DNA of 64,000 nucleotides from Massospora cicadina (GCA_022478985.1 JAKSZP010017446.1:1-64000), one strand, 5' to 3'. Counted from the stretch's first letter, positions 32,471 through 43,860 are shown. The notes: generated from the sequence alone by a model not told the origin. A program made the numbers and translations.

Positions 32471-33140
32471 AGTTGTTTTAAATAAATTTCAAACTATTAT
32501 TTGACCCCATTATATAATTTGATATAATTTTTGGAGGTGTTATAAACATAAAAAGATACTATCAACATCCTTAGATTTTAATTTTTACCTAATGTCACCA
32601 ATGTTGAATGATAGACTTTATAGAATATAAATAATAGCTTCTGGTTACTGAGATAAGGATTAATAAAAATTATAGATAATGTCTTTGAAAAATGAATATG
32701 ATGTAATGAAGCATCTCAATTATATAAGCCATACTAAAAACCAAGAAAATATAAAAAGTGACGGCCAAAATTAGAATATTAGTACATGATTAGAAAACTT
32801 TATATCCCTTTTTAAGCAATTTATGCACACAGAGAGGTGTGAGATTTGCATAGTAAATTTTATATGGGTGGGCACCACTAGTGCTAAATAAATAAATTTT
32901 ATATGGAGAAGGAGTGCAGAAGGCTAGAATTTATATAAATTTTTCCAAGTAGACAAAAAGTATACATCTAAGAAATGAATTTAATATATGTTTTTTTAAT
33001 TAATTGGTATAGTGTTATGGGCTCTGGAGTTTAATATTTGTGCTTTTAAGTAAGCTTTATTCAATAGGCTAAATTGACCTCAGACTTCATTGATAAGGTA
33101 AAACTATACATTCCGCTCAAACTAACTTTTGAGAAAATTT
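32471..33140. other. AT-rich spacer with a 25-bp insertion
   Basis: No gene. Contains the micro-insertion at 32868-32892, otherwise nothing recognisable. Confidence 0.6.
32868..32892 (+). mobile_element. 25-bp retroposon micro-insertion
   Basis: Flanked by perfect 14-bp direct repeats TAAATTTTATATGG (32854-32867 and 32893-32906). The insert is GTGGGCACCACTAGTGCTAA plus AATAAA-type tail, matching the terminus of the retroposon at 1-298 and of the 58-bp insertion at 6121-6178. Confidence 0.85.
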
Positions 33141-33149
33141 AAACAAGTA

Positions 33150-35022
33150 AAAAGTAAAGTAAGTCTTTTAGCCTACAAGTACCTCCCCCATTCATTTCCC
33201 AGTGACCTCAGATTCTCCGCTGTCTGCTCCCATGAGGGGAAGTGGCGAAACCCCACCCAGCATTTTCCATCCAGTGGGAAAACGCGTTTGGACTGGTTCA
33301 TCCAGTCACACTAAATCATCAGGTAAGTTCATTCCACCCAAGGATCTCGCAATCCACCATGCATGTGCCCAGGAAGTGTCTCGCAGCCCACTTGTTCTCC
33401 CCCGCTCCCAGCTGCATTTTGGCCTTTGGGTAAAATGTGAGAAACTGTTTTCATATGCTAAAAAAGCTATTATTGACATGGCCAGGTGATGATTCTGTCA
33501 GCTGTTTTATAGATCTCCGCCCCTTTAAGGAGGAGTTTGATCTAGGCTTTACTTGTGAAGATGACGCTGCCACTGTGGCCAATTTGCCCCTGGTTTTCCA
33601 AAGCACCCATATCCCAAAATTGCGCACCCAGCTCCCCACAGACACCATTATGGCTCAATTTATAGGGTTACCCACGCACCTCCCCCCGCAGTGCTCCATC
33701 AGGAGTTGATGGAAGGTTTGGCAGTATACAGCTTCAACCCCATCCTTCAGTTTATGGTCCCCAATGGGCTGCTTGCCTCACTGGACCTTGCACATTCGCC
33801 ATGATTATCCCAAGTTTCACCAAATTTGCTTTGTCAATTCCCCCTCATGGTCATTCTTTCTATCCCTACCCCCATTTTTGGCCCATGTCAAGGGTGGGCA
33901 GACTATATGTCCACCCTTCTTTGAGTTGGATCACTTGAAGCGTAAATTCCCCTCTCCTGCTGCTTCTGCCAGACCTGAATTTCCTCCTTCTGGTCCCCAA
34001 TACGCCACACACCACACTGCCTTTCCAGTATGAGGTATAATCCTTCCCCCTACCCCAAAGCCTGCAGCTGCTGCAGCACCCAAAGCATTCAAACAGGCCA
34101 CTCCTCAGACCAGCACCACATGTGCTTTAACCAATCAGGAGACAGCTTGGACAACAGTTCAGACCCATGCTATTCTTCAATTGACTGCCACAGCCCATCA
34201 ATTCACCAACATCAACTTCCTTAATGTTTTGAACCCATGGTCCTCATTGGTTGAAAATGATGAAGTGGGAAATGTTATCAAAGAATTGGAAGTCCAAATC
34301 GAATAATTTATCCAGGTAAAGCACCCCTTTCAGTTCTATCAGTGTTTTTATGGCCCCCAGCTGGACGCTCATGTGTTCTTCCCTACCCACCAGCTCTCTG
34401 AAGCAGCAGTTGATCACCCAGATAATTCCAACATCCATGAGTGTGCTGCTGCATCAGTGGAGATACTAGAGAAGGGTATCCATCCTCCCATTATTGCCCT
34501 GACCCTGTCCCCATAGGGCAAATGTGAATACTTAACCTCCACAAACAAACAGCTGCTGACATCCAGAAATTGTTTTTCCCATTATAGGACAAGCCAAAAG
34601 TCACCTGCACCACCACCACTTTTCCATCCCAGCTTCCTTTCATCCTCCTACACATTGAACAATGCATATCCCAGTACCTAGGTGCAATTTTTGCTGCAGG
34701 TAACTTAAACAACCATCCAATCATCAGTAATCTCAACCCACATGTTGCTGATCACCCCACACCATTGCTCTCCACTTTAGCTTGTACTCTTTCCTATGAG
34801 GAGGACTCCAATGCCAAGAATAAGCTCCACAAGCCCCCTTTCCCCTTCCACAATGGTGGGATAAGTAGCTCACCACTGTTCCACCTAGTTGGTTGTTTTA
34901 TTGTTTTTGTGTGTCTTGCTGCTTGTTTAGGGCGTTTAGTTCATGTTTTAGTTTGCTTGTTTGGTGTTTCTGTTTCAATAATATCCATCCCTTGGTTGGC
35001 TTAAGTCAAATAAATAAAAGGA
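33150..35022 (+). mobile_element. Element C: ORF1-only LINE derivative, plus strand
   Basis: About 1.87 kb. 5' coding start aligns with A and B; 3' tail at 34975-35022 reads AATAATATCCATCCCTTGG, TTGGCTTAAG and AAATAAATAAAA, the LINE tail. It is opposite in orientation to A and B, so the three are separate insertions rather than one tandem duplication. Confidence 0.75.
33180..34800 (+). pseudogene. ORF1-like protein (element C)
   Basis: N-terminal module: SDSPLSAPMRGSGETPPSIF and SSGKFIPPKDLA (33202-33360). RRM-like module (33520-33770): FDLGFTCEDDAATVANLPLV, IMAQFIGLPTHLPP, then after a shift LMEGLAVYSFNPILQFMVPN. C-terminal region (33960-34700): Pro/Ala-rich (PKPAAAAAPKAFKQATPQT), Thr-rich and helical blocks with several stops. 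No CCHC knuckle, RT or endonuclease. Confidence 0.68.
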
Positions 35023-35375
35023 GTTTGATATTTGGTTGATTCAATAATTTAAATGGTTTTGTCAAGTGATTGGTGGTTTTGGGTTGATTAATAAGCTTGA
35101 TGGTTTTAATAAGCAGTTAATAAATGGTTAATTCAGTAAGTTAATTAGTTTTGGTAAGTGGTTGGTGGGTTTGATTATTTTGATTTTAATAAGTTTAATA
35201 ATACAAAGCAGTTGGTGATTGGTTGATTTGGTATATCCAAAGGTTCTAGTTATTGGCAAGTAGTTGGTGGTTTTGATTGTTTCAATTTTGATAAGTTTAG
35301 TTTTGCAAAGCAGTTAATGATTGGTTGATTTATTATATTCAATGGTTTAGCCAAGCGGTTTAGTGGTTTTTACAA
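35023..35375 (+). repeat. Degenerate minisatellite, four units of ~90-105 bp
   Basis: Four units share GGTTGATT...(A/C)AAT..TT, TTGG(C)AAGT.GTTGGTGG(T)TTTGAT and an AAGTTTA/AAGCTTGA end; unit cores start near 35035, 35125, 35221 and 35324. The array directly follows the 3' tail of element C and is GT-rich on the plus strand. Confidence 0.7.
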
Positions 35376-35545
35376 CATTAATTATCTGATAGACTAAAAA
35401 CACACTAGAAAAGCATGGGTATCTGGATGCTAGTTATGTATAAATTAGAAAAAAAACTGTTAACATTCAAGGTTTGTAAAATACACTTACAAGACATAAT
35501 AAACATATTGTGAAGCTATGACTTCTGCAGAAAATTACACTTATA

Positions 35546-35843
35546 TTTTATTTTATTTATTCGAGGCAAGCCGACCGGGGGACGGACATTACCAAAATAG
35601 AGAAAGAAAGTATCGACATGAAACCTGAGCAGGGTAAACTCTGTCGTAGAAAGTTTTTTCACCTCCGGATCGGGACTCGGATTTTTCTGGTTACGTCATG
35701 GGTAAGGTTTTCGTGTTATTATACCTACTAACCGCCAATAGTTTCCTTCGGCTGGCACCCCGATCGATGTGCGAAGGGCGAGAATCGAACCCGCAACTTT
35801 CAGGTTGGTAGCCGTACGCCCTACCGACTCGCCTTCCACCCCT
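35546..35843 (-). mobile_element. tRNA-derived SINE with LINE tail, minus strand
   Basis: 298 bp between perfect 16-bp TSDs GAAAATTACACTTATA (35530-35545 and 35844-35859). On the minus strand the head is tRNA-like: GGCGAGTCGGTAGGGCG (D arm, A box) and GCGGGTTCGATTCTCGC (T arm with pol III B box GGTTCGATTCT). A unique body follows, and the 3' end reads TTTTGGTAATGTCCGTCCCC, CGGTCGGCTTGCC and TAAATAAAAT, the tail of LINE-1. It looks the youngest of the tail-sharing copies. Confidence 0.95.
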
Positions 35844-35859
35844 GAAAATTACACTTATA

Positions 35860-36055
35860 CATATTACTAGTTTTTAGTGAAACAAAGTAATTTTAGGCTT
35901 TTCCCTAAACATCTTATAATTTTTAAATAAATAATAAGCCTCAATAATATGAAGTTCTAAATTTTACTATGTTACTAACGAAGTTCATATGCCTACCAGT
36001 ATAAAAATTTGGACCAATCCAACTAGTATCTTAAGCTTATATAATATATAAATAT
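35860..36055. other. AT-rich spacer
   Basis: No gene or boundary recognised between the SINE TSD and the H LTR start. Confidence 0.5.
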
Positions 36056-37364
36056 TGTCAGACAATTAAAAGTCTGATTATGTAAAAAGAGAGTTTTGGT
36101 TCAAAATAAGGATAAAAAAGAGGATGAAATCAGTCAAAAGACCTTGGCCAATTTTTGGTGGAACCTTTTGAATCAGGGCATTAATATTATTAATAATTAT
36201 TGGCCAAATAGGACGAGTTCAGGCAAGCAAATTACACAATTATGTGGCGAAATCTGGGGAGTCAATCAGAGGTTCCTCCCCAGCCTAATTCTAATAATTC
36301 AATTACTACACCACAAATACCCCTTTTATAACCTTGAGGGGGTCTCACAAGGTGCAACTTTTCCCTCAAGGTGATTGTTTTAAATAGATAAAATCATCAT
36401 TTCATGGACATATTATACCTATTCTTGACCCTCAATCAGCAGTTTTTATTAAAGTGAGCCAAAATTTGGGAGCGCCTGTTGAATGGTTGACTGGACCTAA
36501 ATCATCAGATAATTTAATAGGGGAAAAATAATATTAGCTGATGCTACTTTAAATGTATCATATCAAAATTATCAGTGATTATGGAACAAAAATATCCTAA
36601 CTATATCCAAGTCTTAGGATCTGCAGCCTAGCAATTCCACTTAGTAATATTTGACTATGATGACACAGGCCCAATTGCTTTGTTGGTTAAGTCAGACTAA
36701 ATAATAGACAACTTAATGACTTAAGCTTGTGGTCTTTGTTGATTAATTTAAAAAAATAATTTTTAATGTAAATCAAGTTTTCAATTGAATTAATTACTAA
36801 TTATTGATATGAATGGCCTTGGTATGTGCTACCAATTGCTTGAGAGGTGCGACGATGCAGCTATTTGCAGATGCTCTGAAACGCTGTCTTATAAAGTTTG
36901 TCAATTTGACACCAACATTAAGGCCATGTGAGTTACCCCAGAGTCATAAGGATTGTAGATTTTCAGAAGAATTTATTGTGTTTCACTGGCTAAGTGCCAC
37001 TGATAAATAAGAATAATGGGTAAGATGTGGTTAATATCAAGCCCTATAAGTTATCTCCAAGTTTATACTAAAAATAAAATTGTTTATTACTAGAGGTTAA
37101 TAGTTTAATATACAAGCTTTTTGTATTTAATACCTTTTCATTATATTAAGTCAATATTTTTACTTGGGATCAGAAGGATTAGGGCAGCGAGCCATTGTCC
37201 AAGTAAATGACAGAAGAATACAGCTTTTTAGTGTCATATTAAAGGAGTTTATACCTTGACTATTGTCACCGTCTGGTCTATTGTCTCCATGAAATAGGCG
37301 CTCAAAACTCCAACTTATCTCAGATCATGAACAAGCCCAATTTAATTAGGCCTAAAATCTAACA
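36056..37364 (+). repeat. 5' LTR of element H
   Basis: Starts TGTCAGACAATTAAAAG, contains the shared LTR module (36128-36164), ends TCTAACA directly before a primer site. About 1.3 kb, longer than the other LTRs. Its second part (36478-37320) aligns with 59290-60140. A short conserved frame in that part (ELPQSHKDC...FHWLSATDK) is seen in both copies. Confidence 0.65.
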
Positions 37365-37366
37365 AG

Positions 37367-37384
37367 TGGCGCTCATGGCTGGGA
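37367..37384 (+). promoter_or_regulatory. Primer binding site of element H
   Basis: TGGCGCTCATGGCTGGGA lies two bases after the LTR end, the same spacing as in Ty3-A and Ty3-4, and resembles their site TGGTGCTCACTACAGGGG. Confidence 0.5.
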
Positions 37385-37420
37385 ATGCAGATGGTGACCA
37401 CGCTGAGCAGGGGAGCAACC

Positions 37421-38312
37421 TGTCATGGCTTGAGGATGACATGATAATGGGGATAAATACCAAGAATAATTATGCATGTCAGGAGGCCAAAATGGTGAAG
37501 TTAGCAGGCCTCCAAGACCTTAAACATACCATGGATTAACGCTGGGTTAAGGAGAGGTATGCCCAGGTTGGTCCTGGGGATGTGAGAGAAGTTATGCCCT
37601 GCATTACAGCAGGTGCGTTAGAATAAAGTAGCTTCTAATTAAAAAAACGGTTTGCTTAAATTTCTTGGTGAACAGGGTCTTGAAACACGTTCAGTTTTCA
37701 AAATTTTCAGCTGGGGTCAGCCTTATCTGCAATCATTAACACAAGTTTAATCAAATACCAAGTATAGTACACTGCCCAATGGAAGCGTGCACTTATAGGT
37801 GCATCTAATCTTAGCACCACTTTAGTTAATTGATCATTCACCCAATTTTTCTTAAATTTGTTATCTAAAGACCAATTTCTCTCGTTGGTCAACTTCCATA
37901 ATAAAAAATTATTCTTTTGGTATACGTTTTCTTTATGTTATCTTGGGAAAACCTGTTTGGACCTCTTTGAGGAGGTCTCAAGCAATGTTAACCATTTGTT
38001 CTCACAACCATAACTCTATCCTCTGGTGCACCGCTGGGTCTCCCTGGTTCCCTCCAGCCCAGGACGCCTTTGCACTCCAGCCCAGATTACCGCTTGAGTA
38101 TGAACTCCACTTTAGGGTTCACTTTCACCTTGTTGTTAGTCTGGTTTTTGTTTTTTATCTTTTGTTAACCACCCTCATTTTAAGTTACTAAATCTCAAGC
38201 ATCATCTTTGTGGCTCTACTTACTTTATTGCTAATTACTAGTCCCCTGGCGTTGGGTCTGTGCACTGTGCACCAACCTTCTGGGAACAGGAGAGTTAGAC
38301 ACTCTCCTTACA
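37421..38312 (+). repeat. 5' LTR of Ty3-3
   Basis: Starts TGTCATGGCTTGAGG, ends CTCCTTACA. Aligns over its length with 44045-44934. TGTCATGGCTTGAGG is also the LTR start of the 3' copy. Confidence 0.93.
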
Positions 38313-39050
38313 TTAGTTGACTAACCCTTTTCTTTTACATGCATTAACTTTTTCCATGTGGGACTTTATGAAGTGCAATTGGGGTGCACCAGCTGTTGGT
38401 CACAGCTGCAGTAGGGCTCAACACAGTTTTCTCTTTTTTGAGTGTTAAAGCATCTTGGAGTTATTCTTACTACATCTGACTGGAAAGTACCCACCCTTCT
38501 TGCATGTATCAGTGGATATGAAAGCTTTGCAATCTAAGAGGCATGATTCCATGACTTTCCATCAAAATCACAAAATCGATATAAGAAAATTGTTTTCTCT
38601 TGGCACCAAGTTTAAGCGGTGCAGGCGGGATCATTGATGAAGGTCCTGATGGTGATGGCCCTAGATAACAGTGCATAACCCGCCGCCAAAATGGGTATAG
38701 TGTCATTTTTGGCCCAAAACGAGTTTTATATTGACATATTCATATATACAACTGATCCATATATCTTCTGTTATGACTAAGATTTTGACCCCATTTCAGC
38801 TTATCAAATCACTCCAGATAACCCACGCTTAACCACAACCATGATCCGCTGAACACAGAAGGTGGAAAAAGAGTTACTTCTTAAAATACAAAACTTTTTA
38901 TGCAGTTGCTGAAGATATGGTAGAATATGTGACCTCAGTAGTAAGAGCGGCCAGCAATCCCTCTCTATTCTATGATCCAGAAACGTACCCTGGAGGTATG
39001 TTTACGCCTGAAGAAGATTTTTGTGGTGAAGTGTTAGCGTTGTCTGCTAT
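38313..39050 (+). other. Ty3-3 leader / unrecognised gag position
   Basis: Gag is expected here, but no capsid or CCHC motif is visible; frames are short (38455-38637, 38917-39171). Either gag has decayed beyond recognition by eye or part of it is deleted. Confidence 0.4.
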
Positions 39051-39660
39051 AAATAAAGATCATTCAGGATATTTTTTGTTAACTGCTACCCTTTCATCCC
39101 CCTCAGGTAAACTCAGCACTACTATTTTGGTAATACAGGAGCCTTTGAGAATTTTATTGACAAGGACCTAGCGACTACCTTGAGCTTAGCTACTTGCCAG
39201 GTGGTATGGTTAGGGGAAGGGCTTCTCAAGGTATTCCCACCCTGAAGGTACTAGGGTCAGTGGATTATCAAATGGCAAGTTTATTTTTATGGACCGTTTC
39301 TAATCAATCAAAAACCTCTTGTACCCCATTACTTTGGTAGTAGAGTGGTGGCGAAATTTAACGTCAGGACCGACTTGAAAGAAAATACCCTGTCTTTAAC
39401 ATTAAAGAATGGTTATATATTTATCGTTCCATTTTCTATGGGTAATCTTCAGGGCGATCTGCCCCATTGACCCAATATCCACACTCTCAGTCTCACTCCA
39501 TTATTGAAGCCCTCAATGGAGGTATCTTTACCTTCCTGTTTTGAGGGTCTGGAATCTTCATTTGATGTGACTTCAGTCAATGTATTACCTGCTCATTCAG
39601 AGTTTGATTGTGAGTTCAAGCTCACTGTGTAAGTCCAGGAGAACAACCCCTTTGTGTGGA
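39050..39660 (+). pseudogene. pol: Aspartic protease (Ty3-3)
   Basis: GNTGAFENFIDKDLATTLSL (about 39130-39190) matches the chromovirus retropepsin pattern D-(S/T)-G-A-x-x-x-F-I, with the active-site Asp changed to Asn. Downstream strands (VVAKFNVRTDLKENTLSLTL, near 39345) fit the rest of the fold. Frames shift at least twice. Confidence 0.55.
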
Positions 39661-41109
39661 CTGGGCGATTTTACCATTCCAAAATAAAAAGGGTCTGAAG
39701 AGGGCAGCTGTACCACTCAGCACCCAGGGCGGCCTCATCCATGTGGTAGATGAGCGCTAGGTAACAGCGCTCCCTCAAATATTCCTCCCCCATTTCCCTC
39801 ACTTGCCTCTTCTTAATTAATTCACCAAATCAAGGAAATCTCCACCAAAATCATCAGTAACCATCTTCCCCACAATTTTGAGGGATTTTAAAACTGATGG
39901 TACTGAATATTCAGAATTAAAGCCAAATTTCTGAAATCAATGGGGTAAAATATAAATGGGCGAGAAAGTGATAGTCATAAGGGGACAAGGAATGATCTCT
40001 GGGTCCAAATAACTGATGGCATTGAGACATTGAGAAGTACAGTTGCCAATGCCAAACTCCTCTAGAAATTATTGGGGACAATCCATGATGAACAGGTATC
40101 ACCATTGGATACAGTTGCTGATAGTTCGAAACTCCCATTATAGAAATTGGGATTGGTACTTGATGGAACTCATTTGGCTGAATGAACGATCCAGTGACTG
40201 GGCACAGGCGGGTTAACCATCCAGAGCCCATTTCCAACCCATTAGGACTTCCCCTATGTGGGGTGGCCCAGGGGGATTCCCATTGCCTTTGGGCCATATG
40301 CCATCACACTAACTGACATAAATGCAGTATAGCCTCAGGTCAGGTGTTTTCAGATGAACCAATAGTGACTCAGCCTGCTGCTGAATCCTTCTATGTCAGT
40401 TCAGATTAAAATAATTTTCCTTTGCCCCAAAAGTTCACCAGGTTAGGTCAAATTTGAGGGCCCTTATCCCGTTGCTTTGACAAGCTGACCCAAATTAAAA
40501 ACTATTTAATCAGTCACATCACAGTGAGAAAATTGTCAGTTAATATCCTAAACATCTACTTCCAATAAAGCTACCACTATTACTTTTTTATTTTACTTCA
40601 AGAGCTCTTGCCAAAGTCCCAATGACACTAAATTGGTGGCCTGTCAGCCCCTATACTGATAAGCTATACCAGTTTTGATAATCACAATTGCTCCCACCAT
40701 AGTTAACTAGATCCATCATGCAATAATTTTCTGGGAATATAGTCCCTTTATTGAAGCTATCTGCTAATAGGAATCAGAATCCTGTTGCCTCGCATATCTC
40801 ACCTACAAGCAAGGATCCGCCCCTTGCCTCTGCTTGCTAATGACCCCTTCCATTGGAGATCCCAAAGCAGTTCTTACAGTAGTGCAACCCCCTTCAGCAA
40901 GGCCAGCAAGGTCTGGGGTTATATCTGTTTGGTTCATTGCCAGTTTTCTTTTCACACTTACCGCACATCAACAAGTCATCTTTGCCCAACTTCCCACACC
41001 ATACAACATCTTTGAGCGGCAATGCCACTGCAATTCTGGCTTGCTTTTTAGGTACCTACACATCCTGCTTGGCAGGCCAATCTAAACTTCTTATTCCATT
41101 TTCCTGAAA
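39661..41109. other. Decayed protease-RT linker of Ty3-3
   Basis: No domain recognised. A 126-codon minus-strand frame at 39917-40297 has no motif and lies opposite the element's sense, so I treat it as chance. Confidence 0.4.
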
Positions 41110-41760
41110 CTCTGTTGATCTGGTGCATATATCTTCCCCGATTTACCCTTTGACTATATGGGAGGAAGCAACATTAGATGTGTTGGTATTGGAGCAGCTA
41201 GCCAAAGGCGCGATTTTACATTGTACCTCATCAGTATGCTCCCCTCTTCTTTTTGTAAAGAAAGCTGATGGTACTTTACGCCCATGCATAGATTATGGTA
41301 GCCTAAACTATGTCACTGTATCAGATTTATATCCCATCCCTTTGGATTCCCAGATTGCACGTTATGTGGAGAAGGCGAAAGTCTTTTACAAACTGGATTT
41401 TTCTAAACGCGTTTAATCAGATCTGGATTAAGAAGGGCCAGGAGTGGCTTCCACATTCTGTACCATAAAAGTGATTTTCCAACTTCTGGTTATGCCCTTT
41501 AGGCTTAAGAATGCCCCTGATATCTTTCAACGCCGTATTTATGCAGCTTTGGGGGACCTGCTGGGTGTATGCGCGGTTGCTTACATGGATGATATTCTTG
41601 TGTTTTCCCCTGATCATGAGTCCCATGCAGTACACCTTCAGCAAGTGGTGGAGAGGTCTAAGTCATCCAACCTTACACTGAAGATCATCAAATTGAATTC
41701 TTCAAGTCACAGGTCTCCTTTCTGCGCAACTTCATGTTTGACCAAGGACACATGATAACT
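41110..41760 (+). pseudogene. pol: Reverse transcriptase (Ty3-3)
   Basis: LVLEQLAKGAILHCTSSVCS and PLLFVKKADGTLRPCIDYGS (near 41185-41300), LYPIPLDSQIARYVEKAKVF and YKLDFS (first Asp region), an early TAA at 41414, then VMPFRLKNAPDIFQRRIYAA and VAYMDDILVFSPDHESH with an intact YMDD (about 41580-41600). Typical chromovirus RT order. Confidence 0.88.
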
Positions 41761-42590
41761 ATAGATAAGGAGAAGGCAATTTGTGAAAGGCCCACCCCAA
41801 CTTCGGTCAAGGAATTGAGGAGTTTTTTGGGGACGTGTAAGTTCCTATAGAAGTTCAAGCCAAATCTTTCTGAAGTGGCAGCTCCCTTGTATAGGGTGAG
41901 TGGGGCAAAAGTGCTCTAGTGGTACCCCTATTTGGAGGATAATTTCCATGCAGTCAAGTGTACCCTGTTGTCCACGTCCATCCTTCGCCATTAGAACCTG
42001 AAAAGGAGTCCATTTTGTCAACTGATGCCTCCAACTTCGCCATAGCGGCTGCCTTATTACAAGTAGGTGAAGGTAAAATAGAGAATCCAATGAGATATCT
42101 TAATCAAAAGATGCCTCTACTTGAGTTACTTTATGTCATTTATGACAAAGAGTTATTGGAAGTGGTGAATGTGCTGACTTATTGGCCTCATCACCTGCAT
42201 GGCTTTTCCCAACCTTTCTGAGTATGTACAGATCACTGTGACTTACTGTATTACCGTGCAACTCATGTTTGACCCCATGGCAAACCCGCTGGCATGAGAA
42301 CTTGACCAATTTGCATTTTCTTATGAGTTTACTAAGGGCAAGGAGAATGGTTTGGCGGATGCTTTGAGCTGCAAACCTGCATTATCTCCAGATCCAAAGG
42401 AGGTAGAGGTGCATAATACCAAGTTGATAATTACACCAGGTAAGCTTATATCTCAAACTCCCTCTTCCTTGGTCCATGGGCCTGCACTCGCGCCTCTGGA
42501 AAAAGCAGAGGAATTCAGTATGTTCAGAAAGGTAGTCCTTTCTCAGCCTTTGTCAGTCAAATATACTATAGTCTTGCTAAGAGCTCATTG
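41761..42590 (+). pseudogene. pol: RNase H (Ty3-3)
   Basis: Thumb: RPTPTSVKELRSFLGTCKFL (near 41790-41850). RNase H: LSTDASNFAIAAALLQVGEG (41998-42078) with the first Asp, LLELLYVIYDKELLEVVNVL with its Glu, and a VCTDHCDL block near 42225. 42352-42591 continues the tether (MADALSCKPALSPDP, matching the NxxADxLSR pattern). Confidence 0.8.
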
Positions 42591-43700
42591 AATCAGGAGG
42601 AATTCACCAGAGATTACTACGTAAAGGATGAGATGGTGTGGTTTCAGGGGCGTCTATTGGTTCCCACCAGACTACTTCTCCTGGAAATCATCTGGGACAA
42701 TTATGACAGAATCACTTTTGGTCATCATGTGAAGGCGAAGGCCTTAGCAAATTTTCCGTACTTACATTTGGAAGGGGTTACCCACTCAGGTGAGCAGGTA
42801 TTGTAAGGAGTGCCTGATCTGCAATTAAATGAAACCAAATTGACAACCATTAGCAGGGTCGTTGGTACTAGTTCAGAAGGCTGAAGGGTCTTGGACTTCC
42901 TTATTGGTGGATTTCATCGTGGAATTGCCTGTATCTGATGGCTACAATGCCATCATGGTAGTGGTGGACCAGTTTAAAAAGTTCGACCACTTTATTCCTT
43001 TCAAACCACAGTAATTGTGGCTGAGATGGCTAGGCTTTTCGTCACCCATGTGATTGCTCTTCACAGGGTCCCCCAAGAAATTGATAGTGATTGTGGACCC
43101 TAGTTCACCTCTTTCTTTTGTAAAGAGTTGTGTAAAACTCTTTAAATTTGCTTCTGCCGTTCAACTTCCTATTACCCCCCCAATCAGATGGACAGACTGA
43201 ATGAGTGAACAAGTGCTTAGAACTGTTTCTTTGGTGTTACACTGCTGCGGATCATTCAGATTAGGTTTCTCAGCTTCCTATGGCCCAGTTTATTTACAAC
43301 AACACTTTGCATGCGTCTATCAGTTGTTCCCCAAATTATTTGCCAACTATGGGTTTAATACCGCCTTTAATATGGAATCTAGTTGTGTATCAAGAGTTAA
43401 AGCGGTGGTGGACTTTGCTAAGACTAATAAGAAAGTACACCAGGGGTTTCCACAAGTTTTTGAGGCGACAAAGTAAGGTTATAAGGAGAACGCTGATGGA
43501 AAAAGACGAGTGGATCAAGCATACAAAGAATGGTATCTTGTGATTCTTGATGCTCAAAACATCCCTATTAAGCAGCCATGCAAAAAGCTGGGACCAAAGA
43601 GGATTGGCCCTTATCGCATTGTCAGAAAGGTGGGCCAAGCCTCGTACCAGTTAGATCTTCCCTCTTCGTTTCAGATTTTTTAGTCTTTTATAAAAGAAAA
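42591..43700 (+). pseudogene. pol: Integrase (Ty3-3)
   Basis: Zinc region: WDNYDRITFGHHVKAKALAN (near 42692) and a Cys pair at YCKECLICN (near 42800). Core: VDFIVELPVSDGYNAIMVVV (first Asp, near 42905), DQFKKFDHFIPFKP, IDSDCGP followed by FTSFF (second Asp, near 43085) and a DGQTE-equivalent at 43190-43205. C-terminal: KKLGPKRIGPYRIVRKVGQA and SYQLDLPSSF (43570-43680), the GPY/F module. Confidence 0.82.
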
Positions 43701-43758
43701 TCGACGTTGTTTGAGGGTCCCCACCAGAGACTCCTGGGGCTTATCTCATGGATGGGGC

Positions 43759-43860
43759 GTCAAGTGGGAAGCGGAGGAGATAGTAGCCTCCTACAAGTAG
43801 AAAGAAGGCTTGAGTAACTGGTATCTTGTAAGGGATTTGATGCAGCGGAAAAAAGTTGGG
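43759..43860 (+). pseudogene. pol: Chromodomain remnant (Ty3-3)
   Basis: Frame reads VKWEAEEIVASYK, a TAG, then KEGLSNWYLVRDL, matching the chromodomain pattern (E-x-E-x-I-L-x-x-R...Y-L-V-K-W). Chromodomains at integrase C termini direct insertion to marked chromatin. The Trp-Lys-Gly core is not preserved. Confidence 0.6.

Noticed and set aside
35023..35375. CRISPR-like array
   Set aside because: The units are long, degenerate and lack identical repeats with unique spacers; eukaryotic minisatellite.
35770..35830. Possible functional tRNA gene
   Set aside because: tRNA-like arms and pol III boxes are present, but it is the head of a SINE with 16-bp TSDs, and the anticodon stem is imperfect.
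39917..40297. 126-codon minus-strand frame in Ty3-3
   Set aside because: No recognisable motif and opposite to the element's sense; treated as chance.
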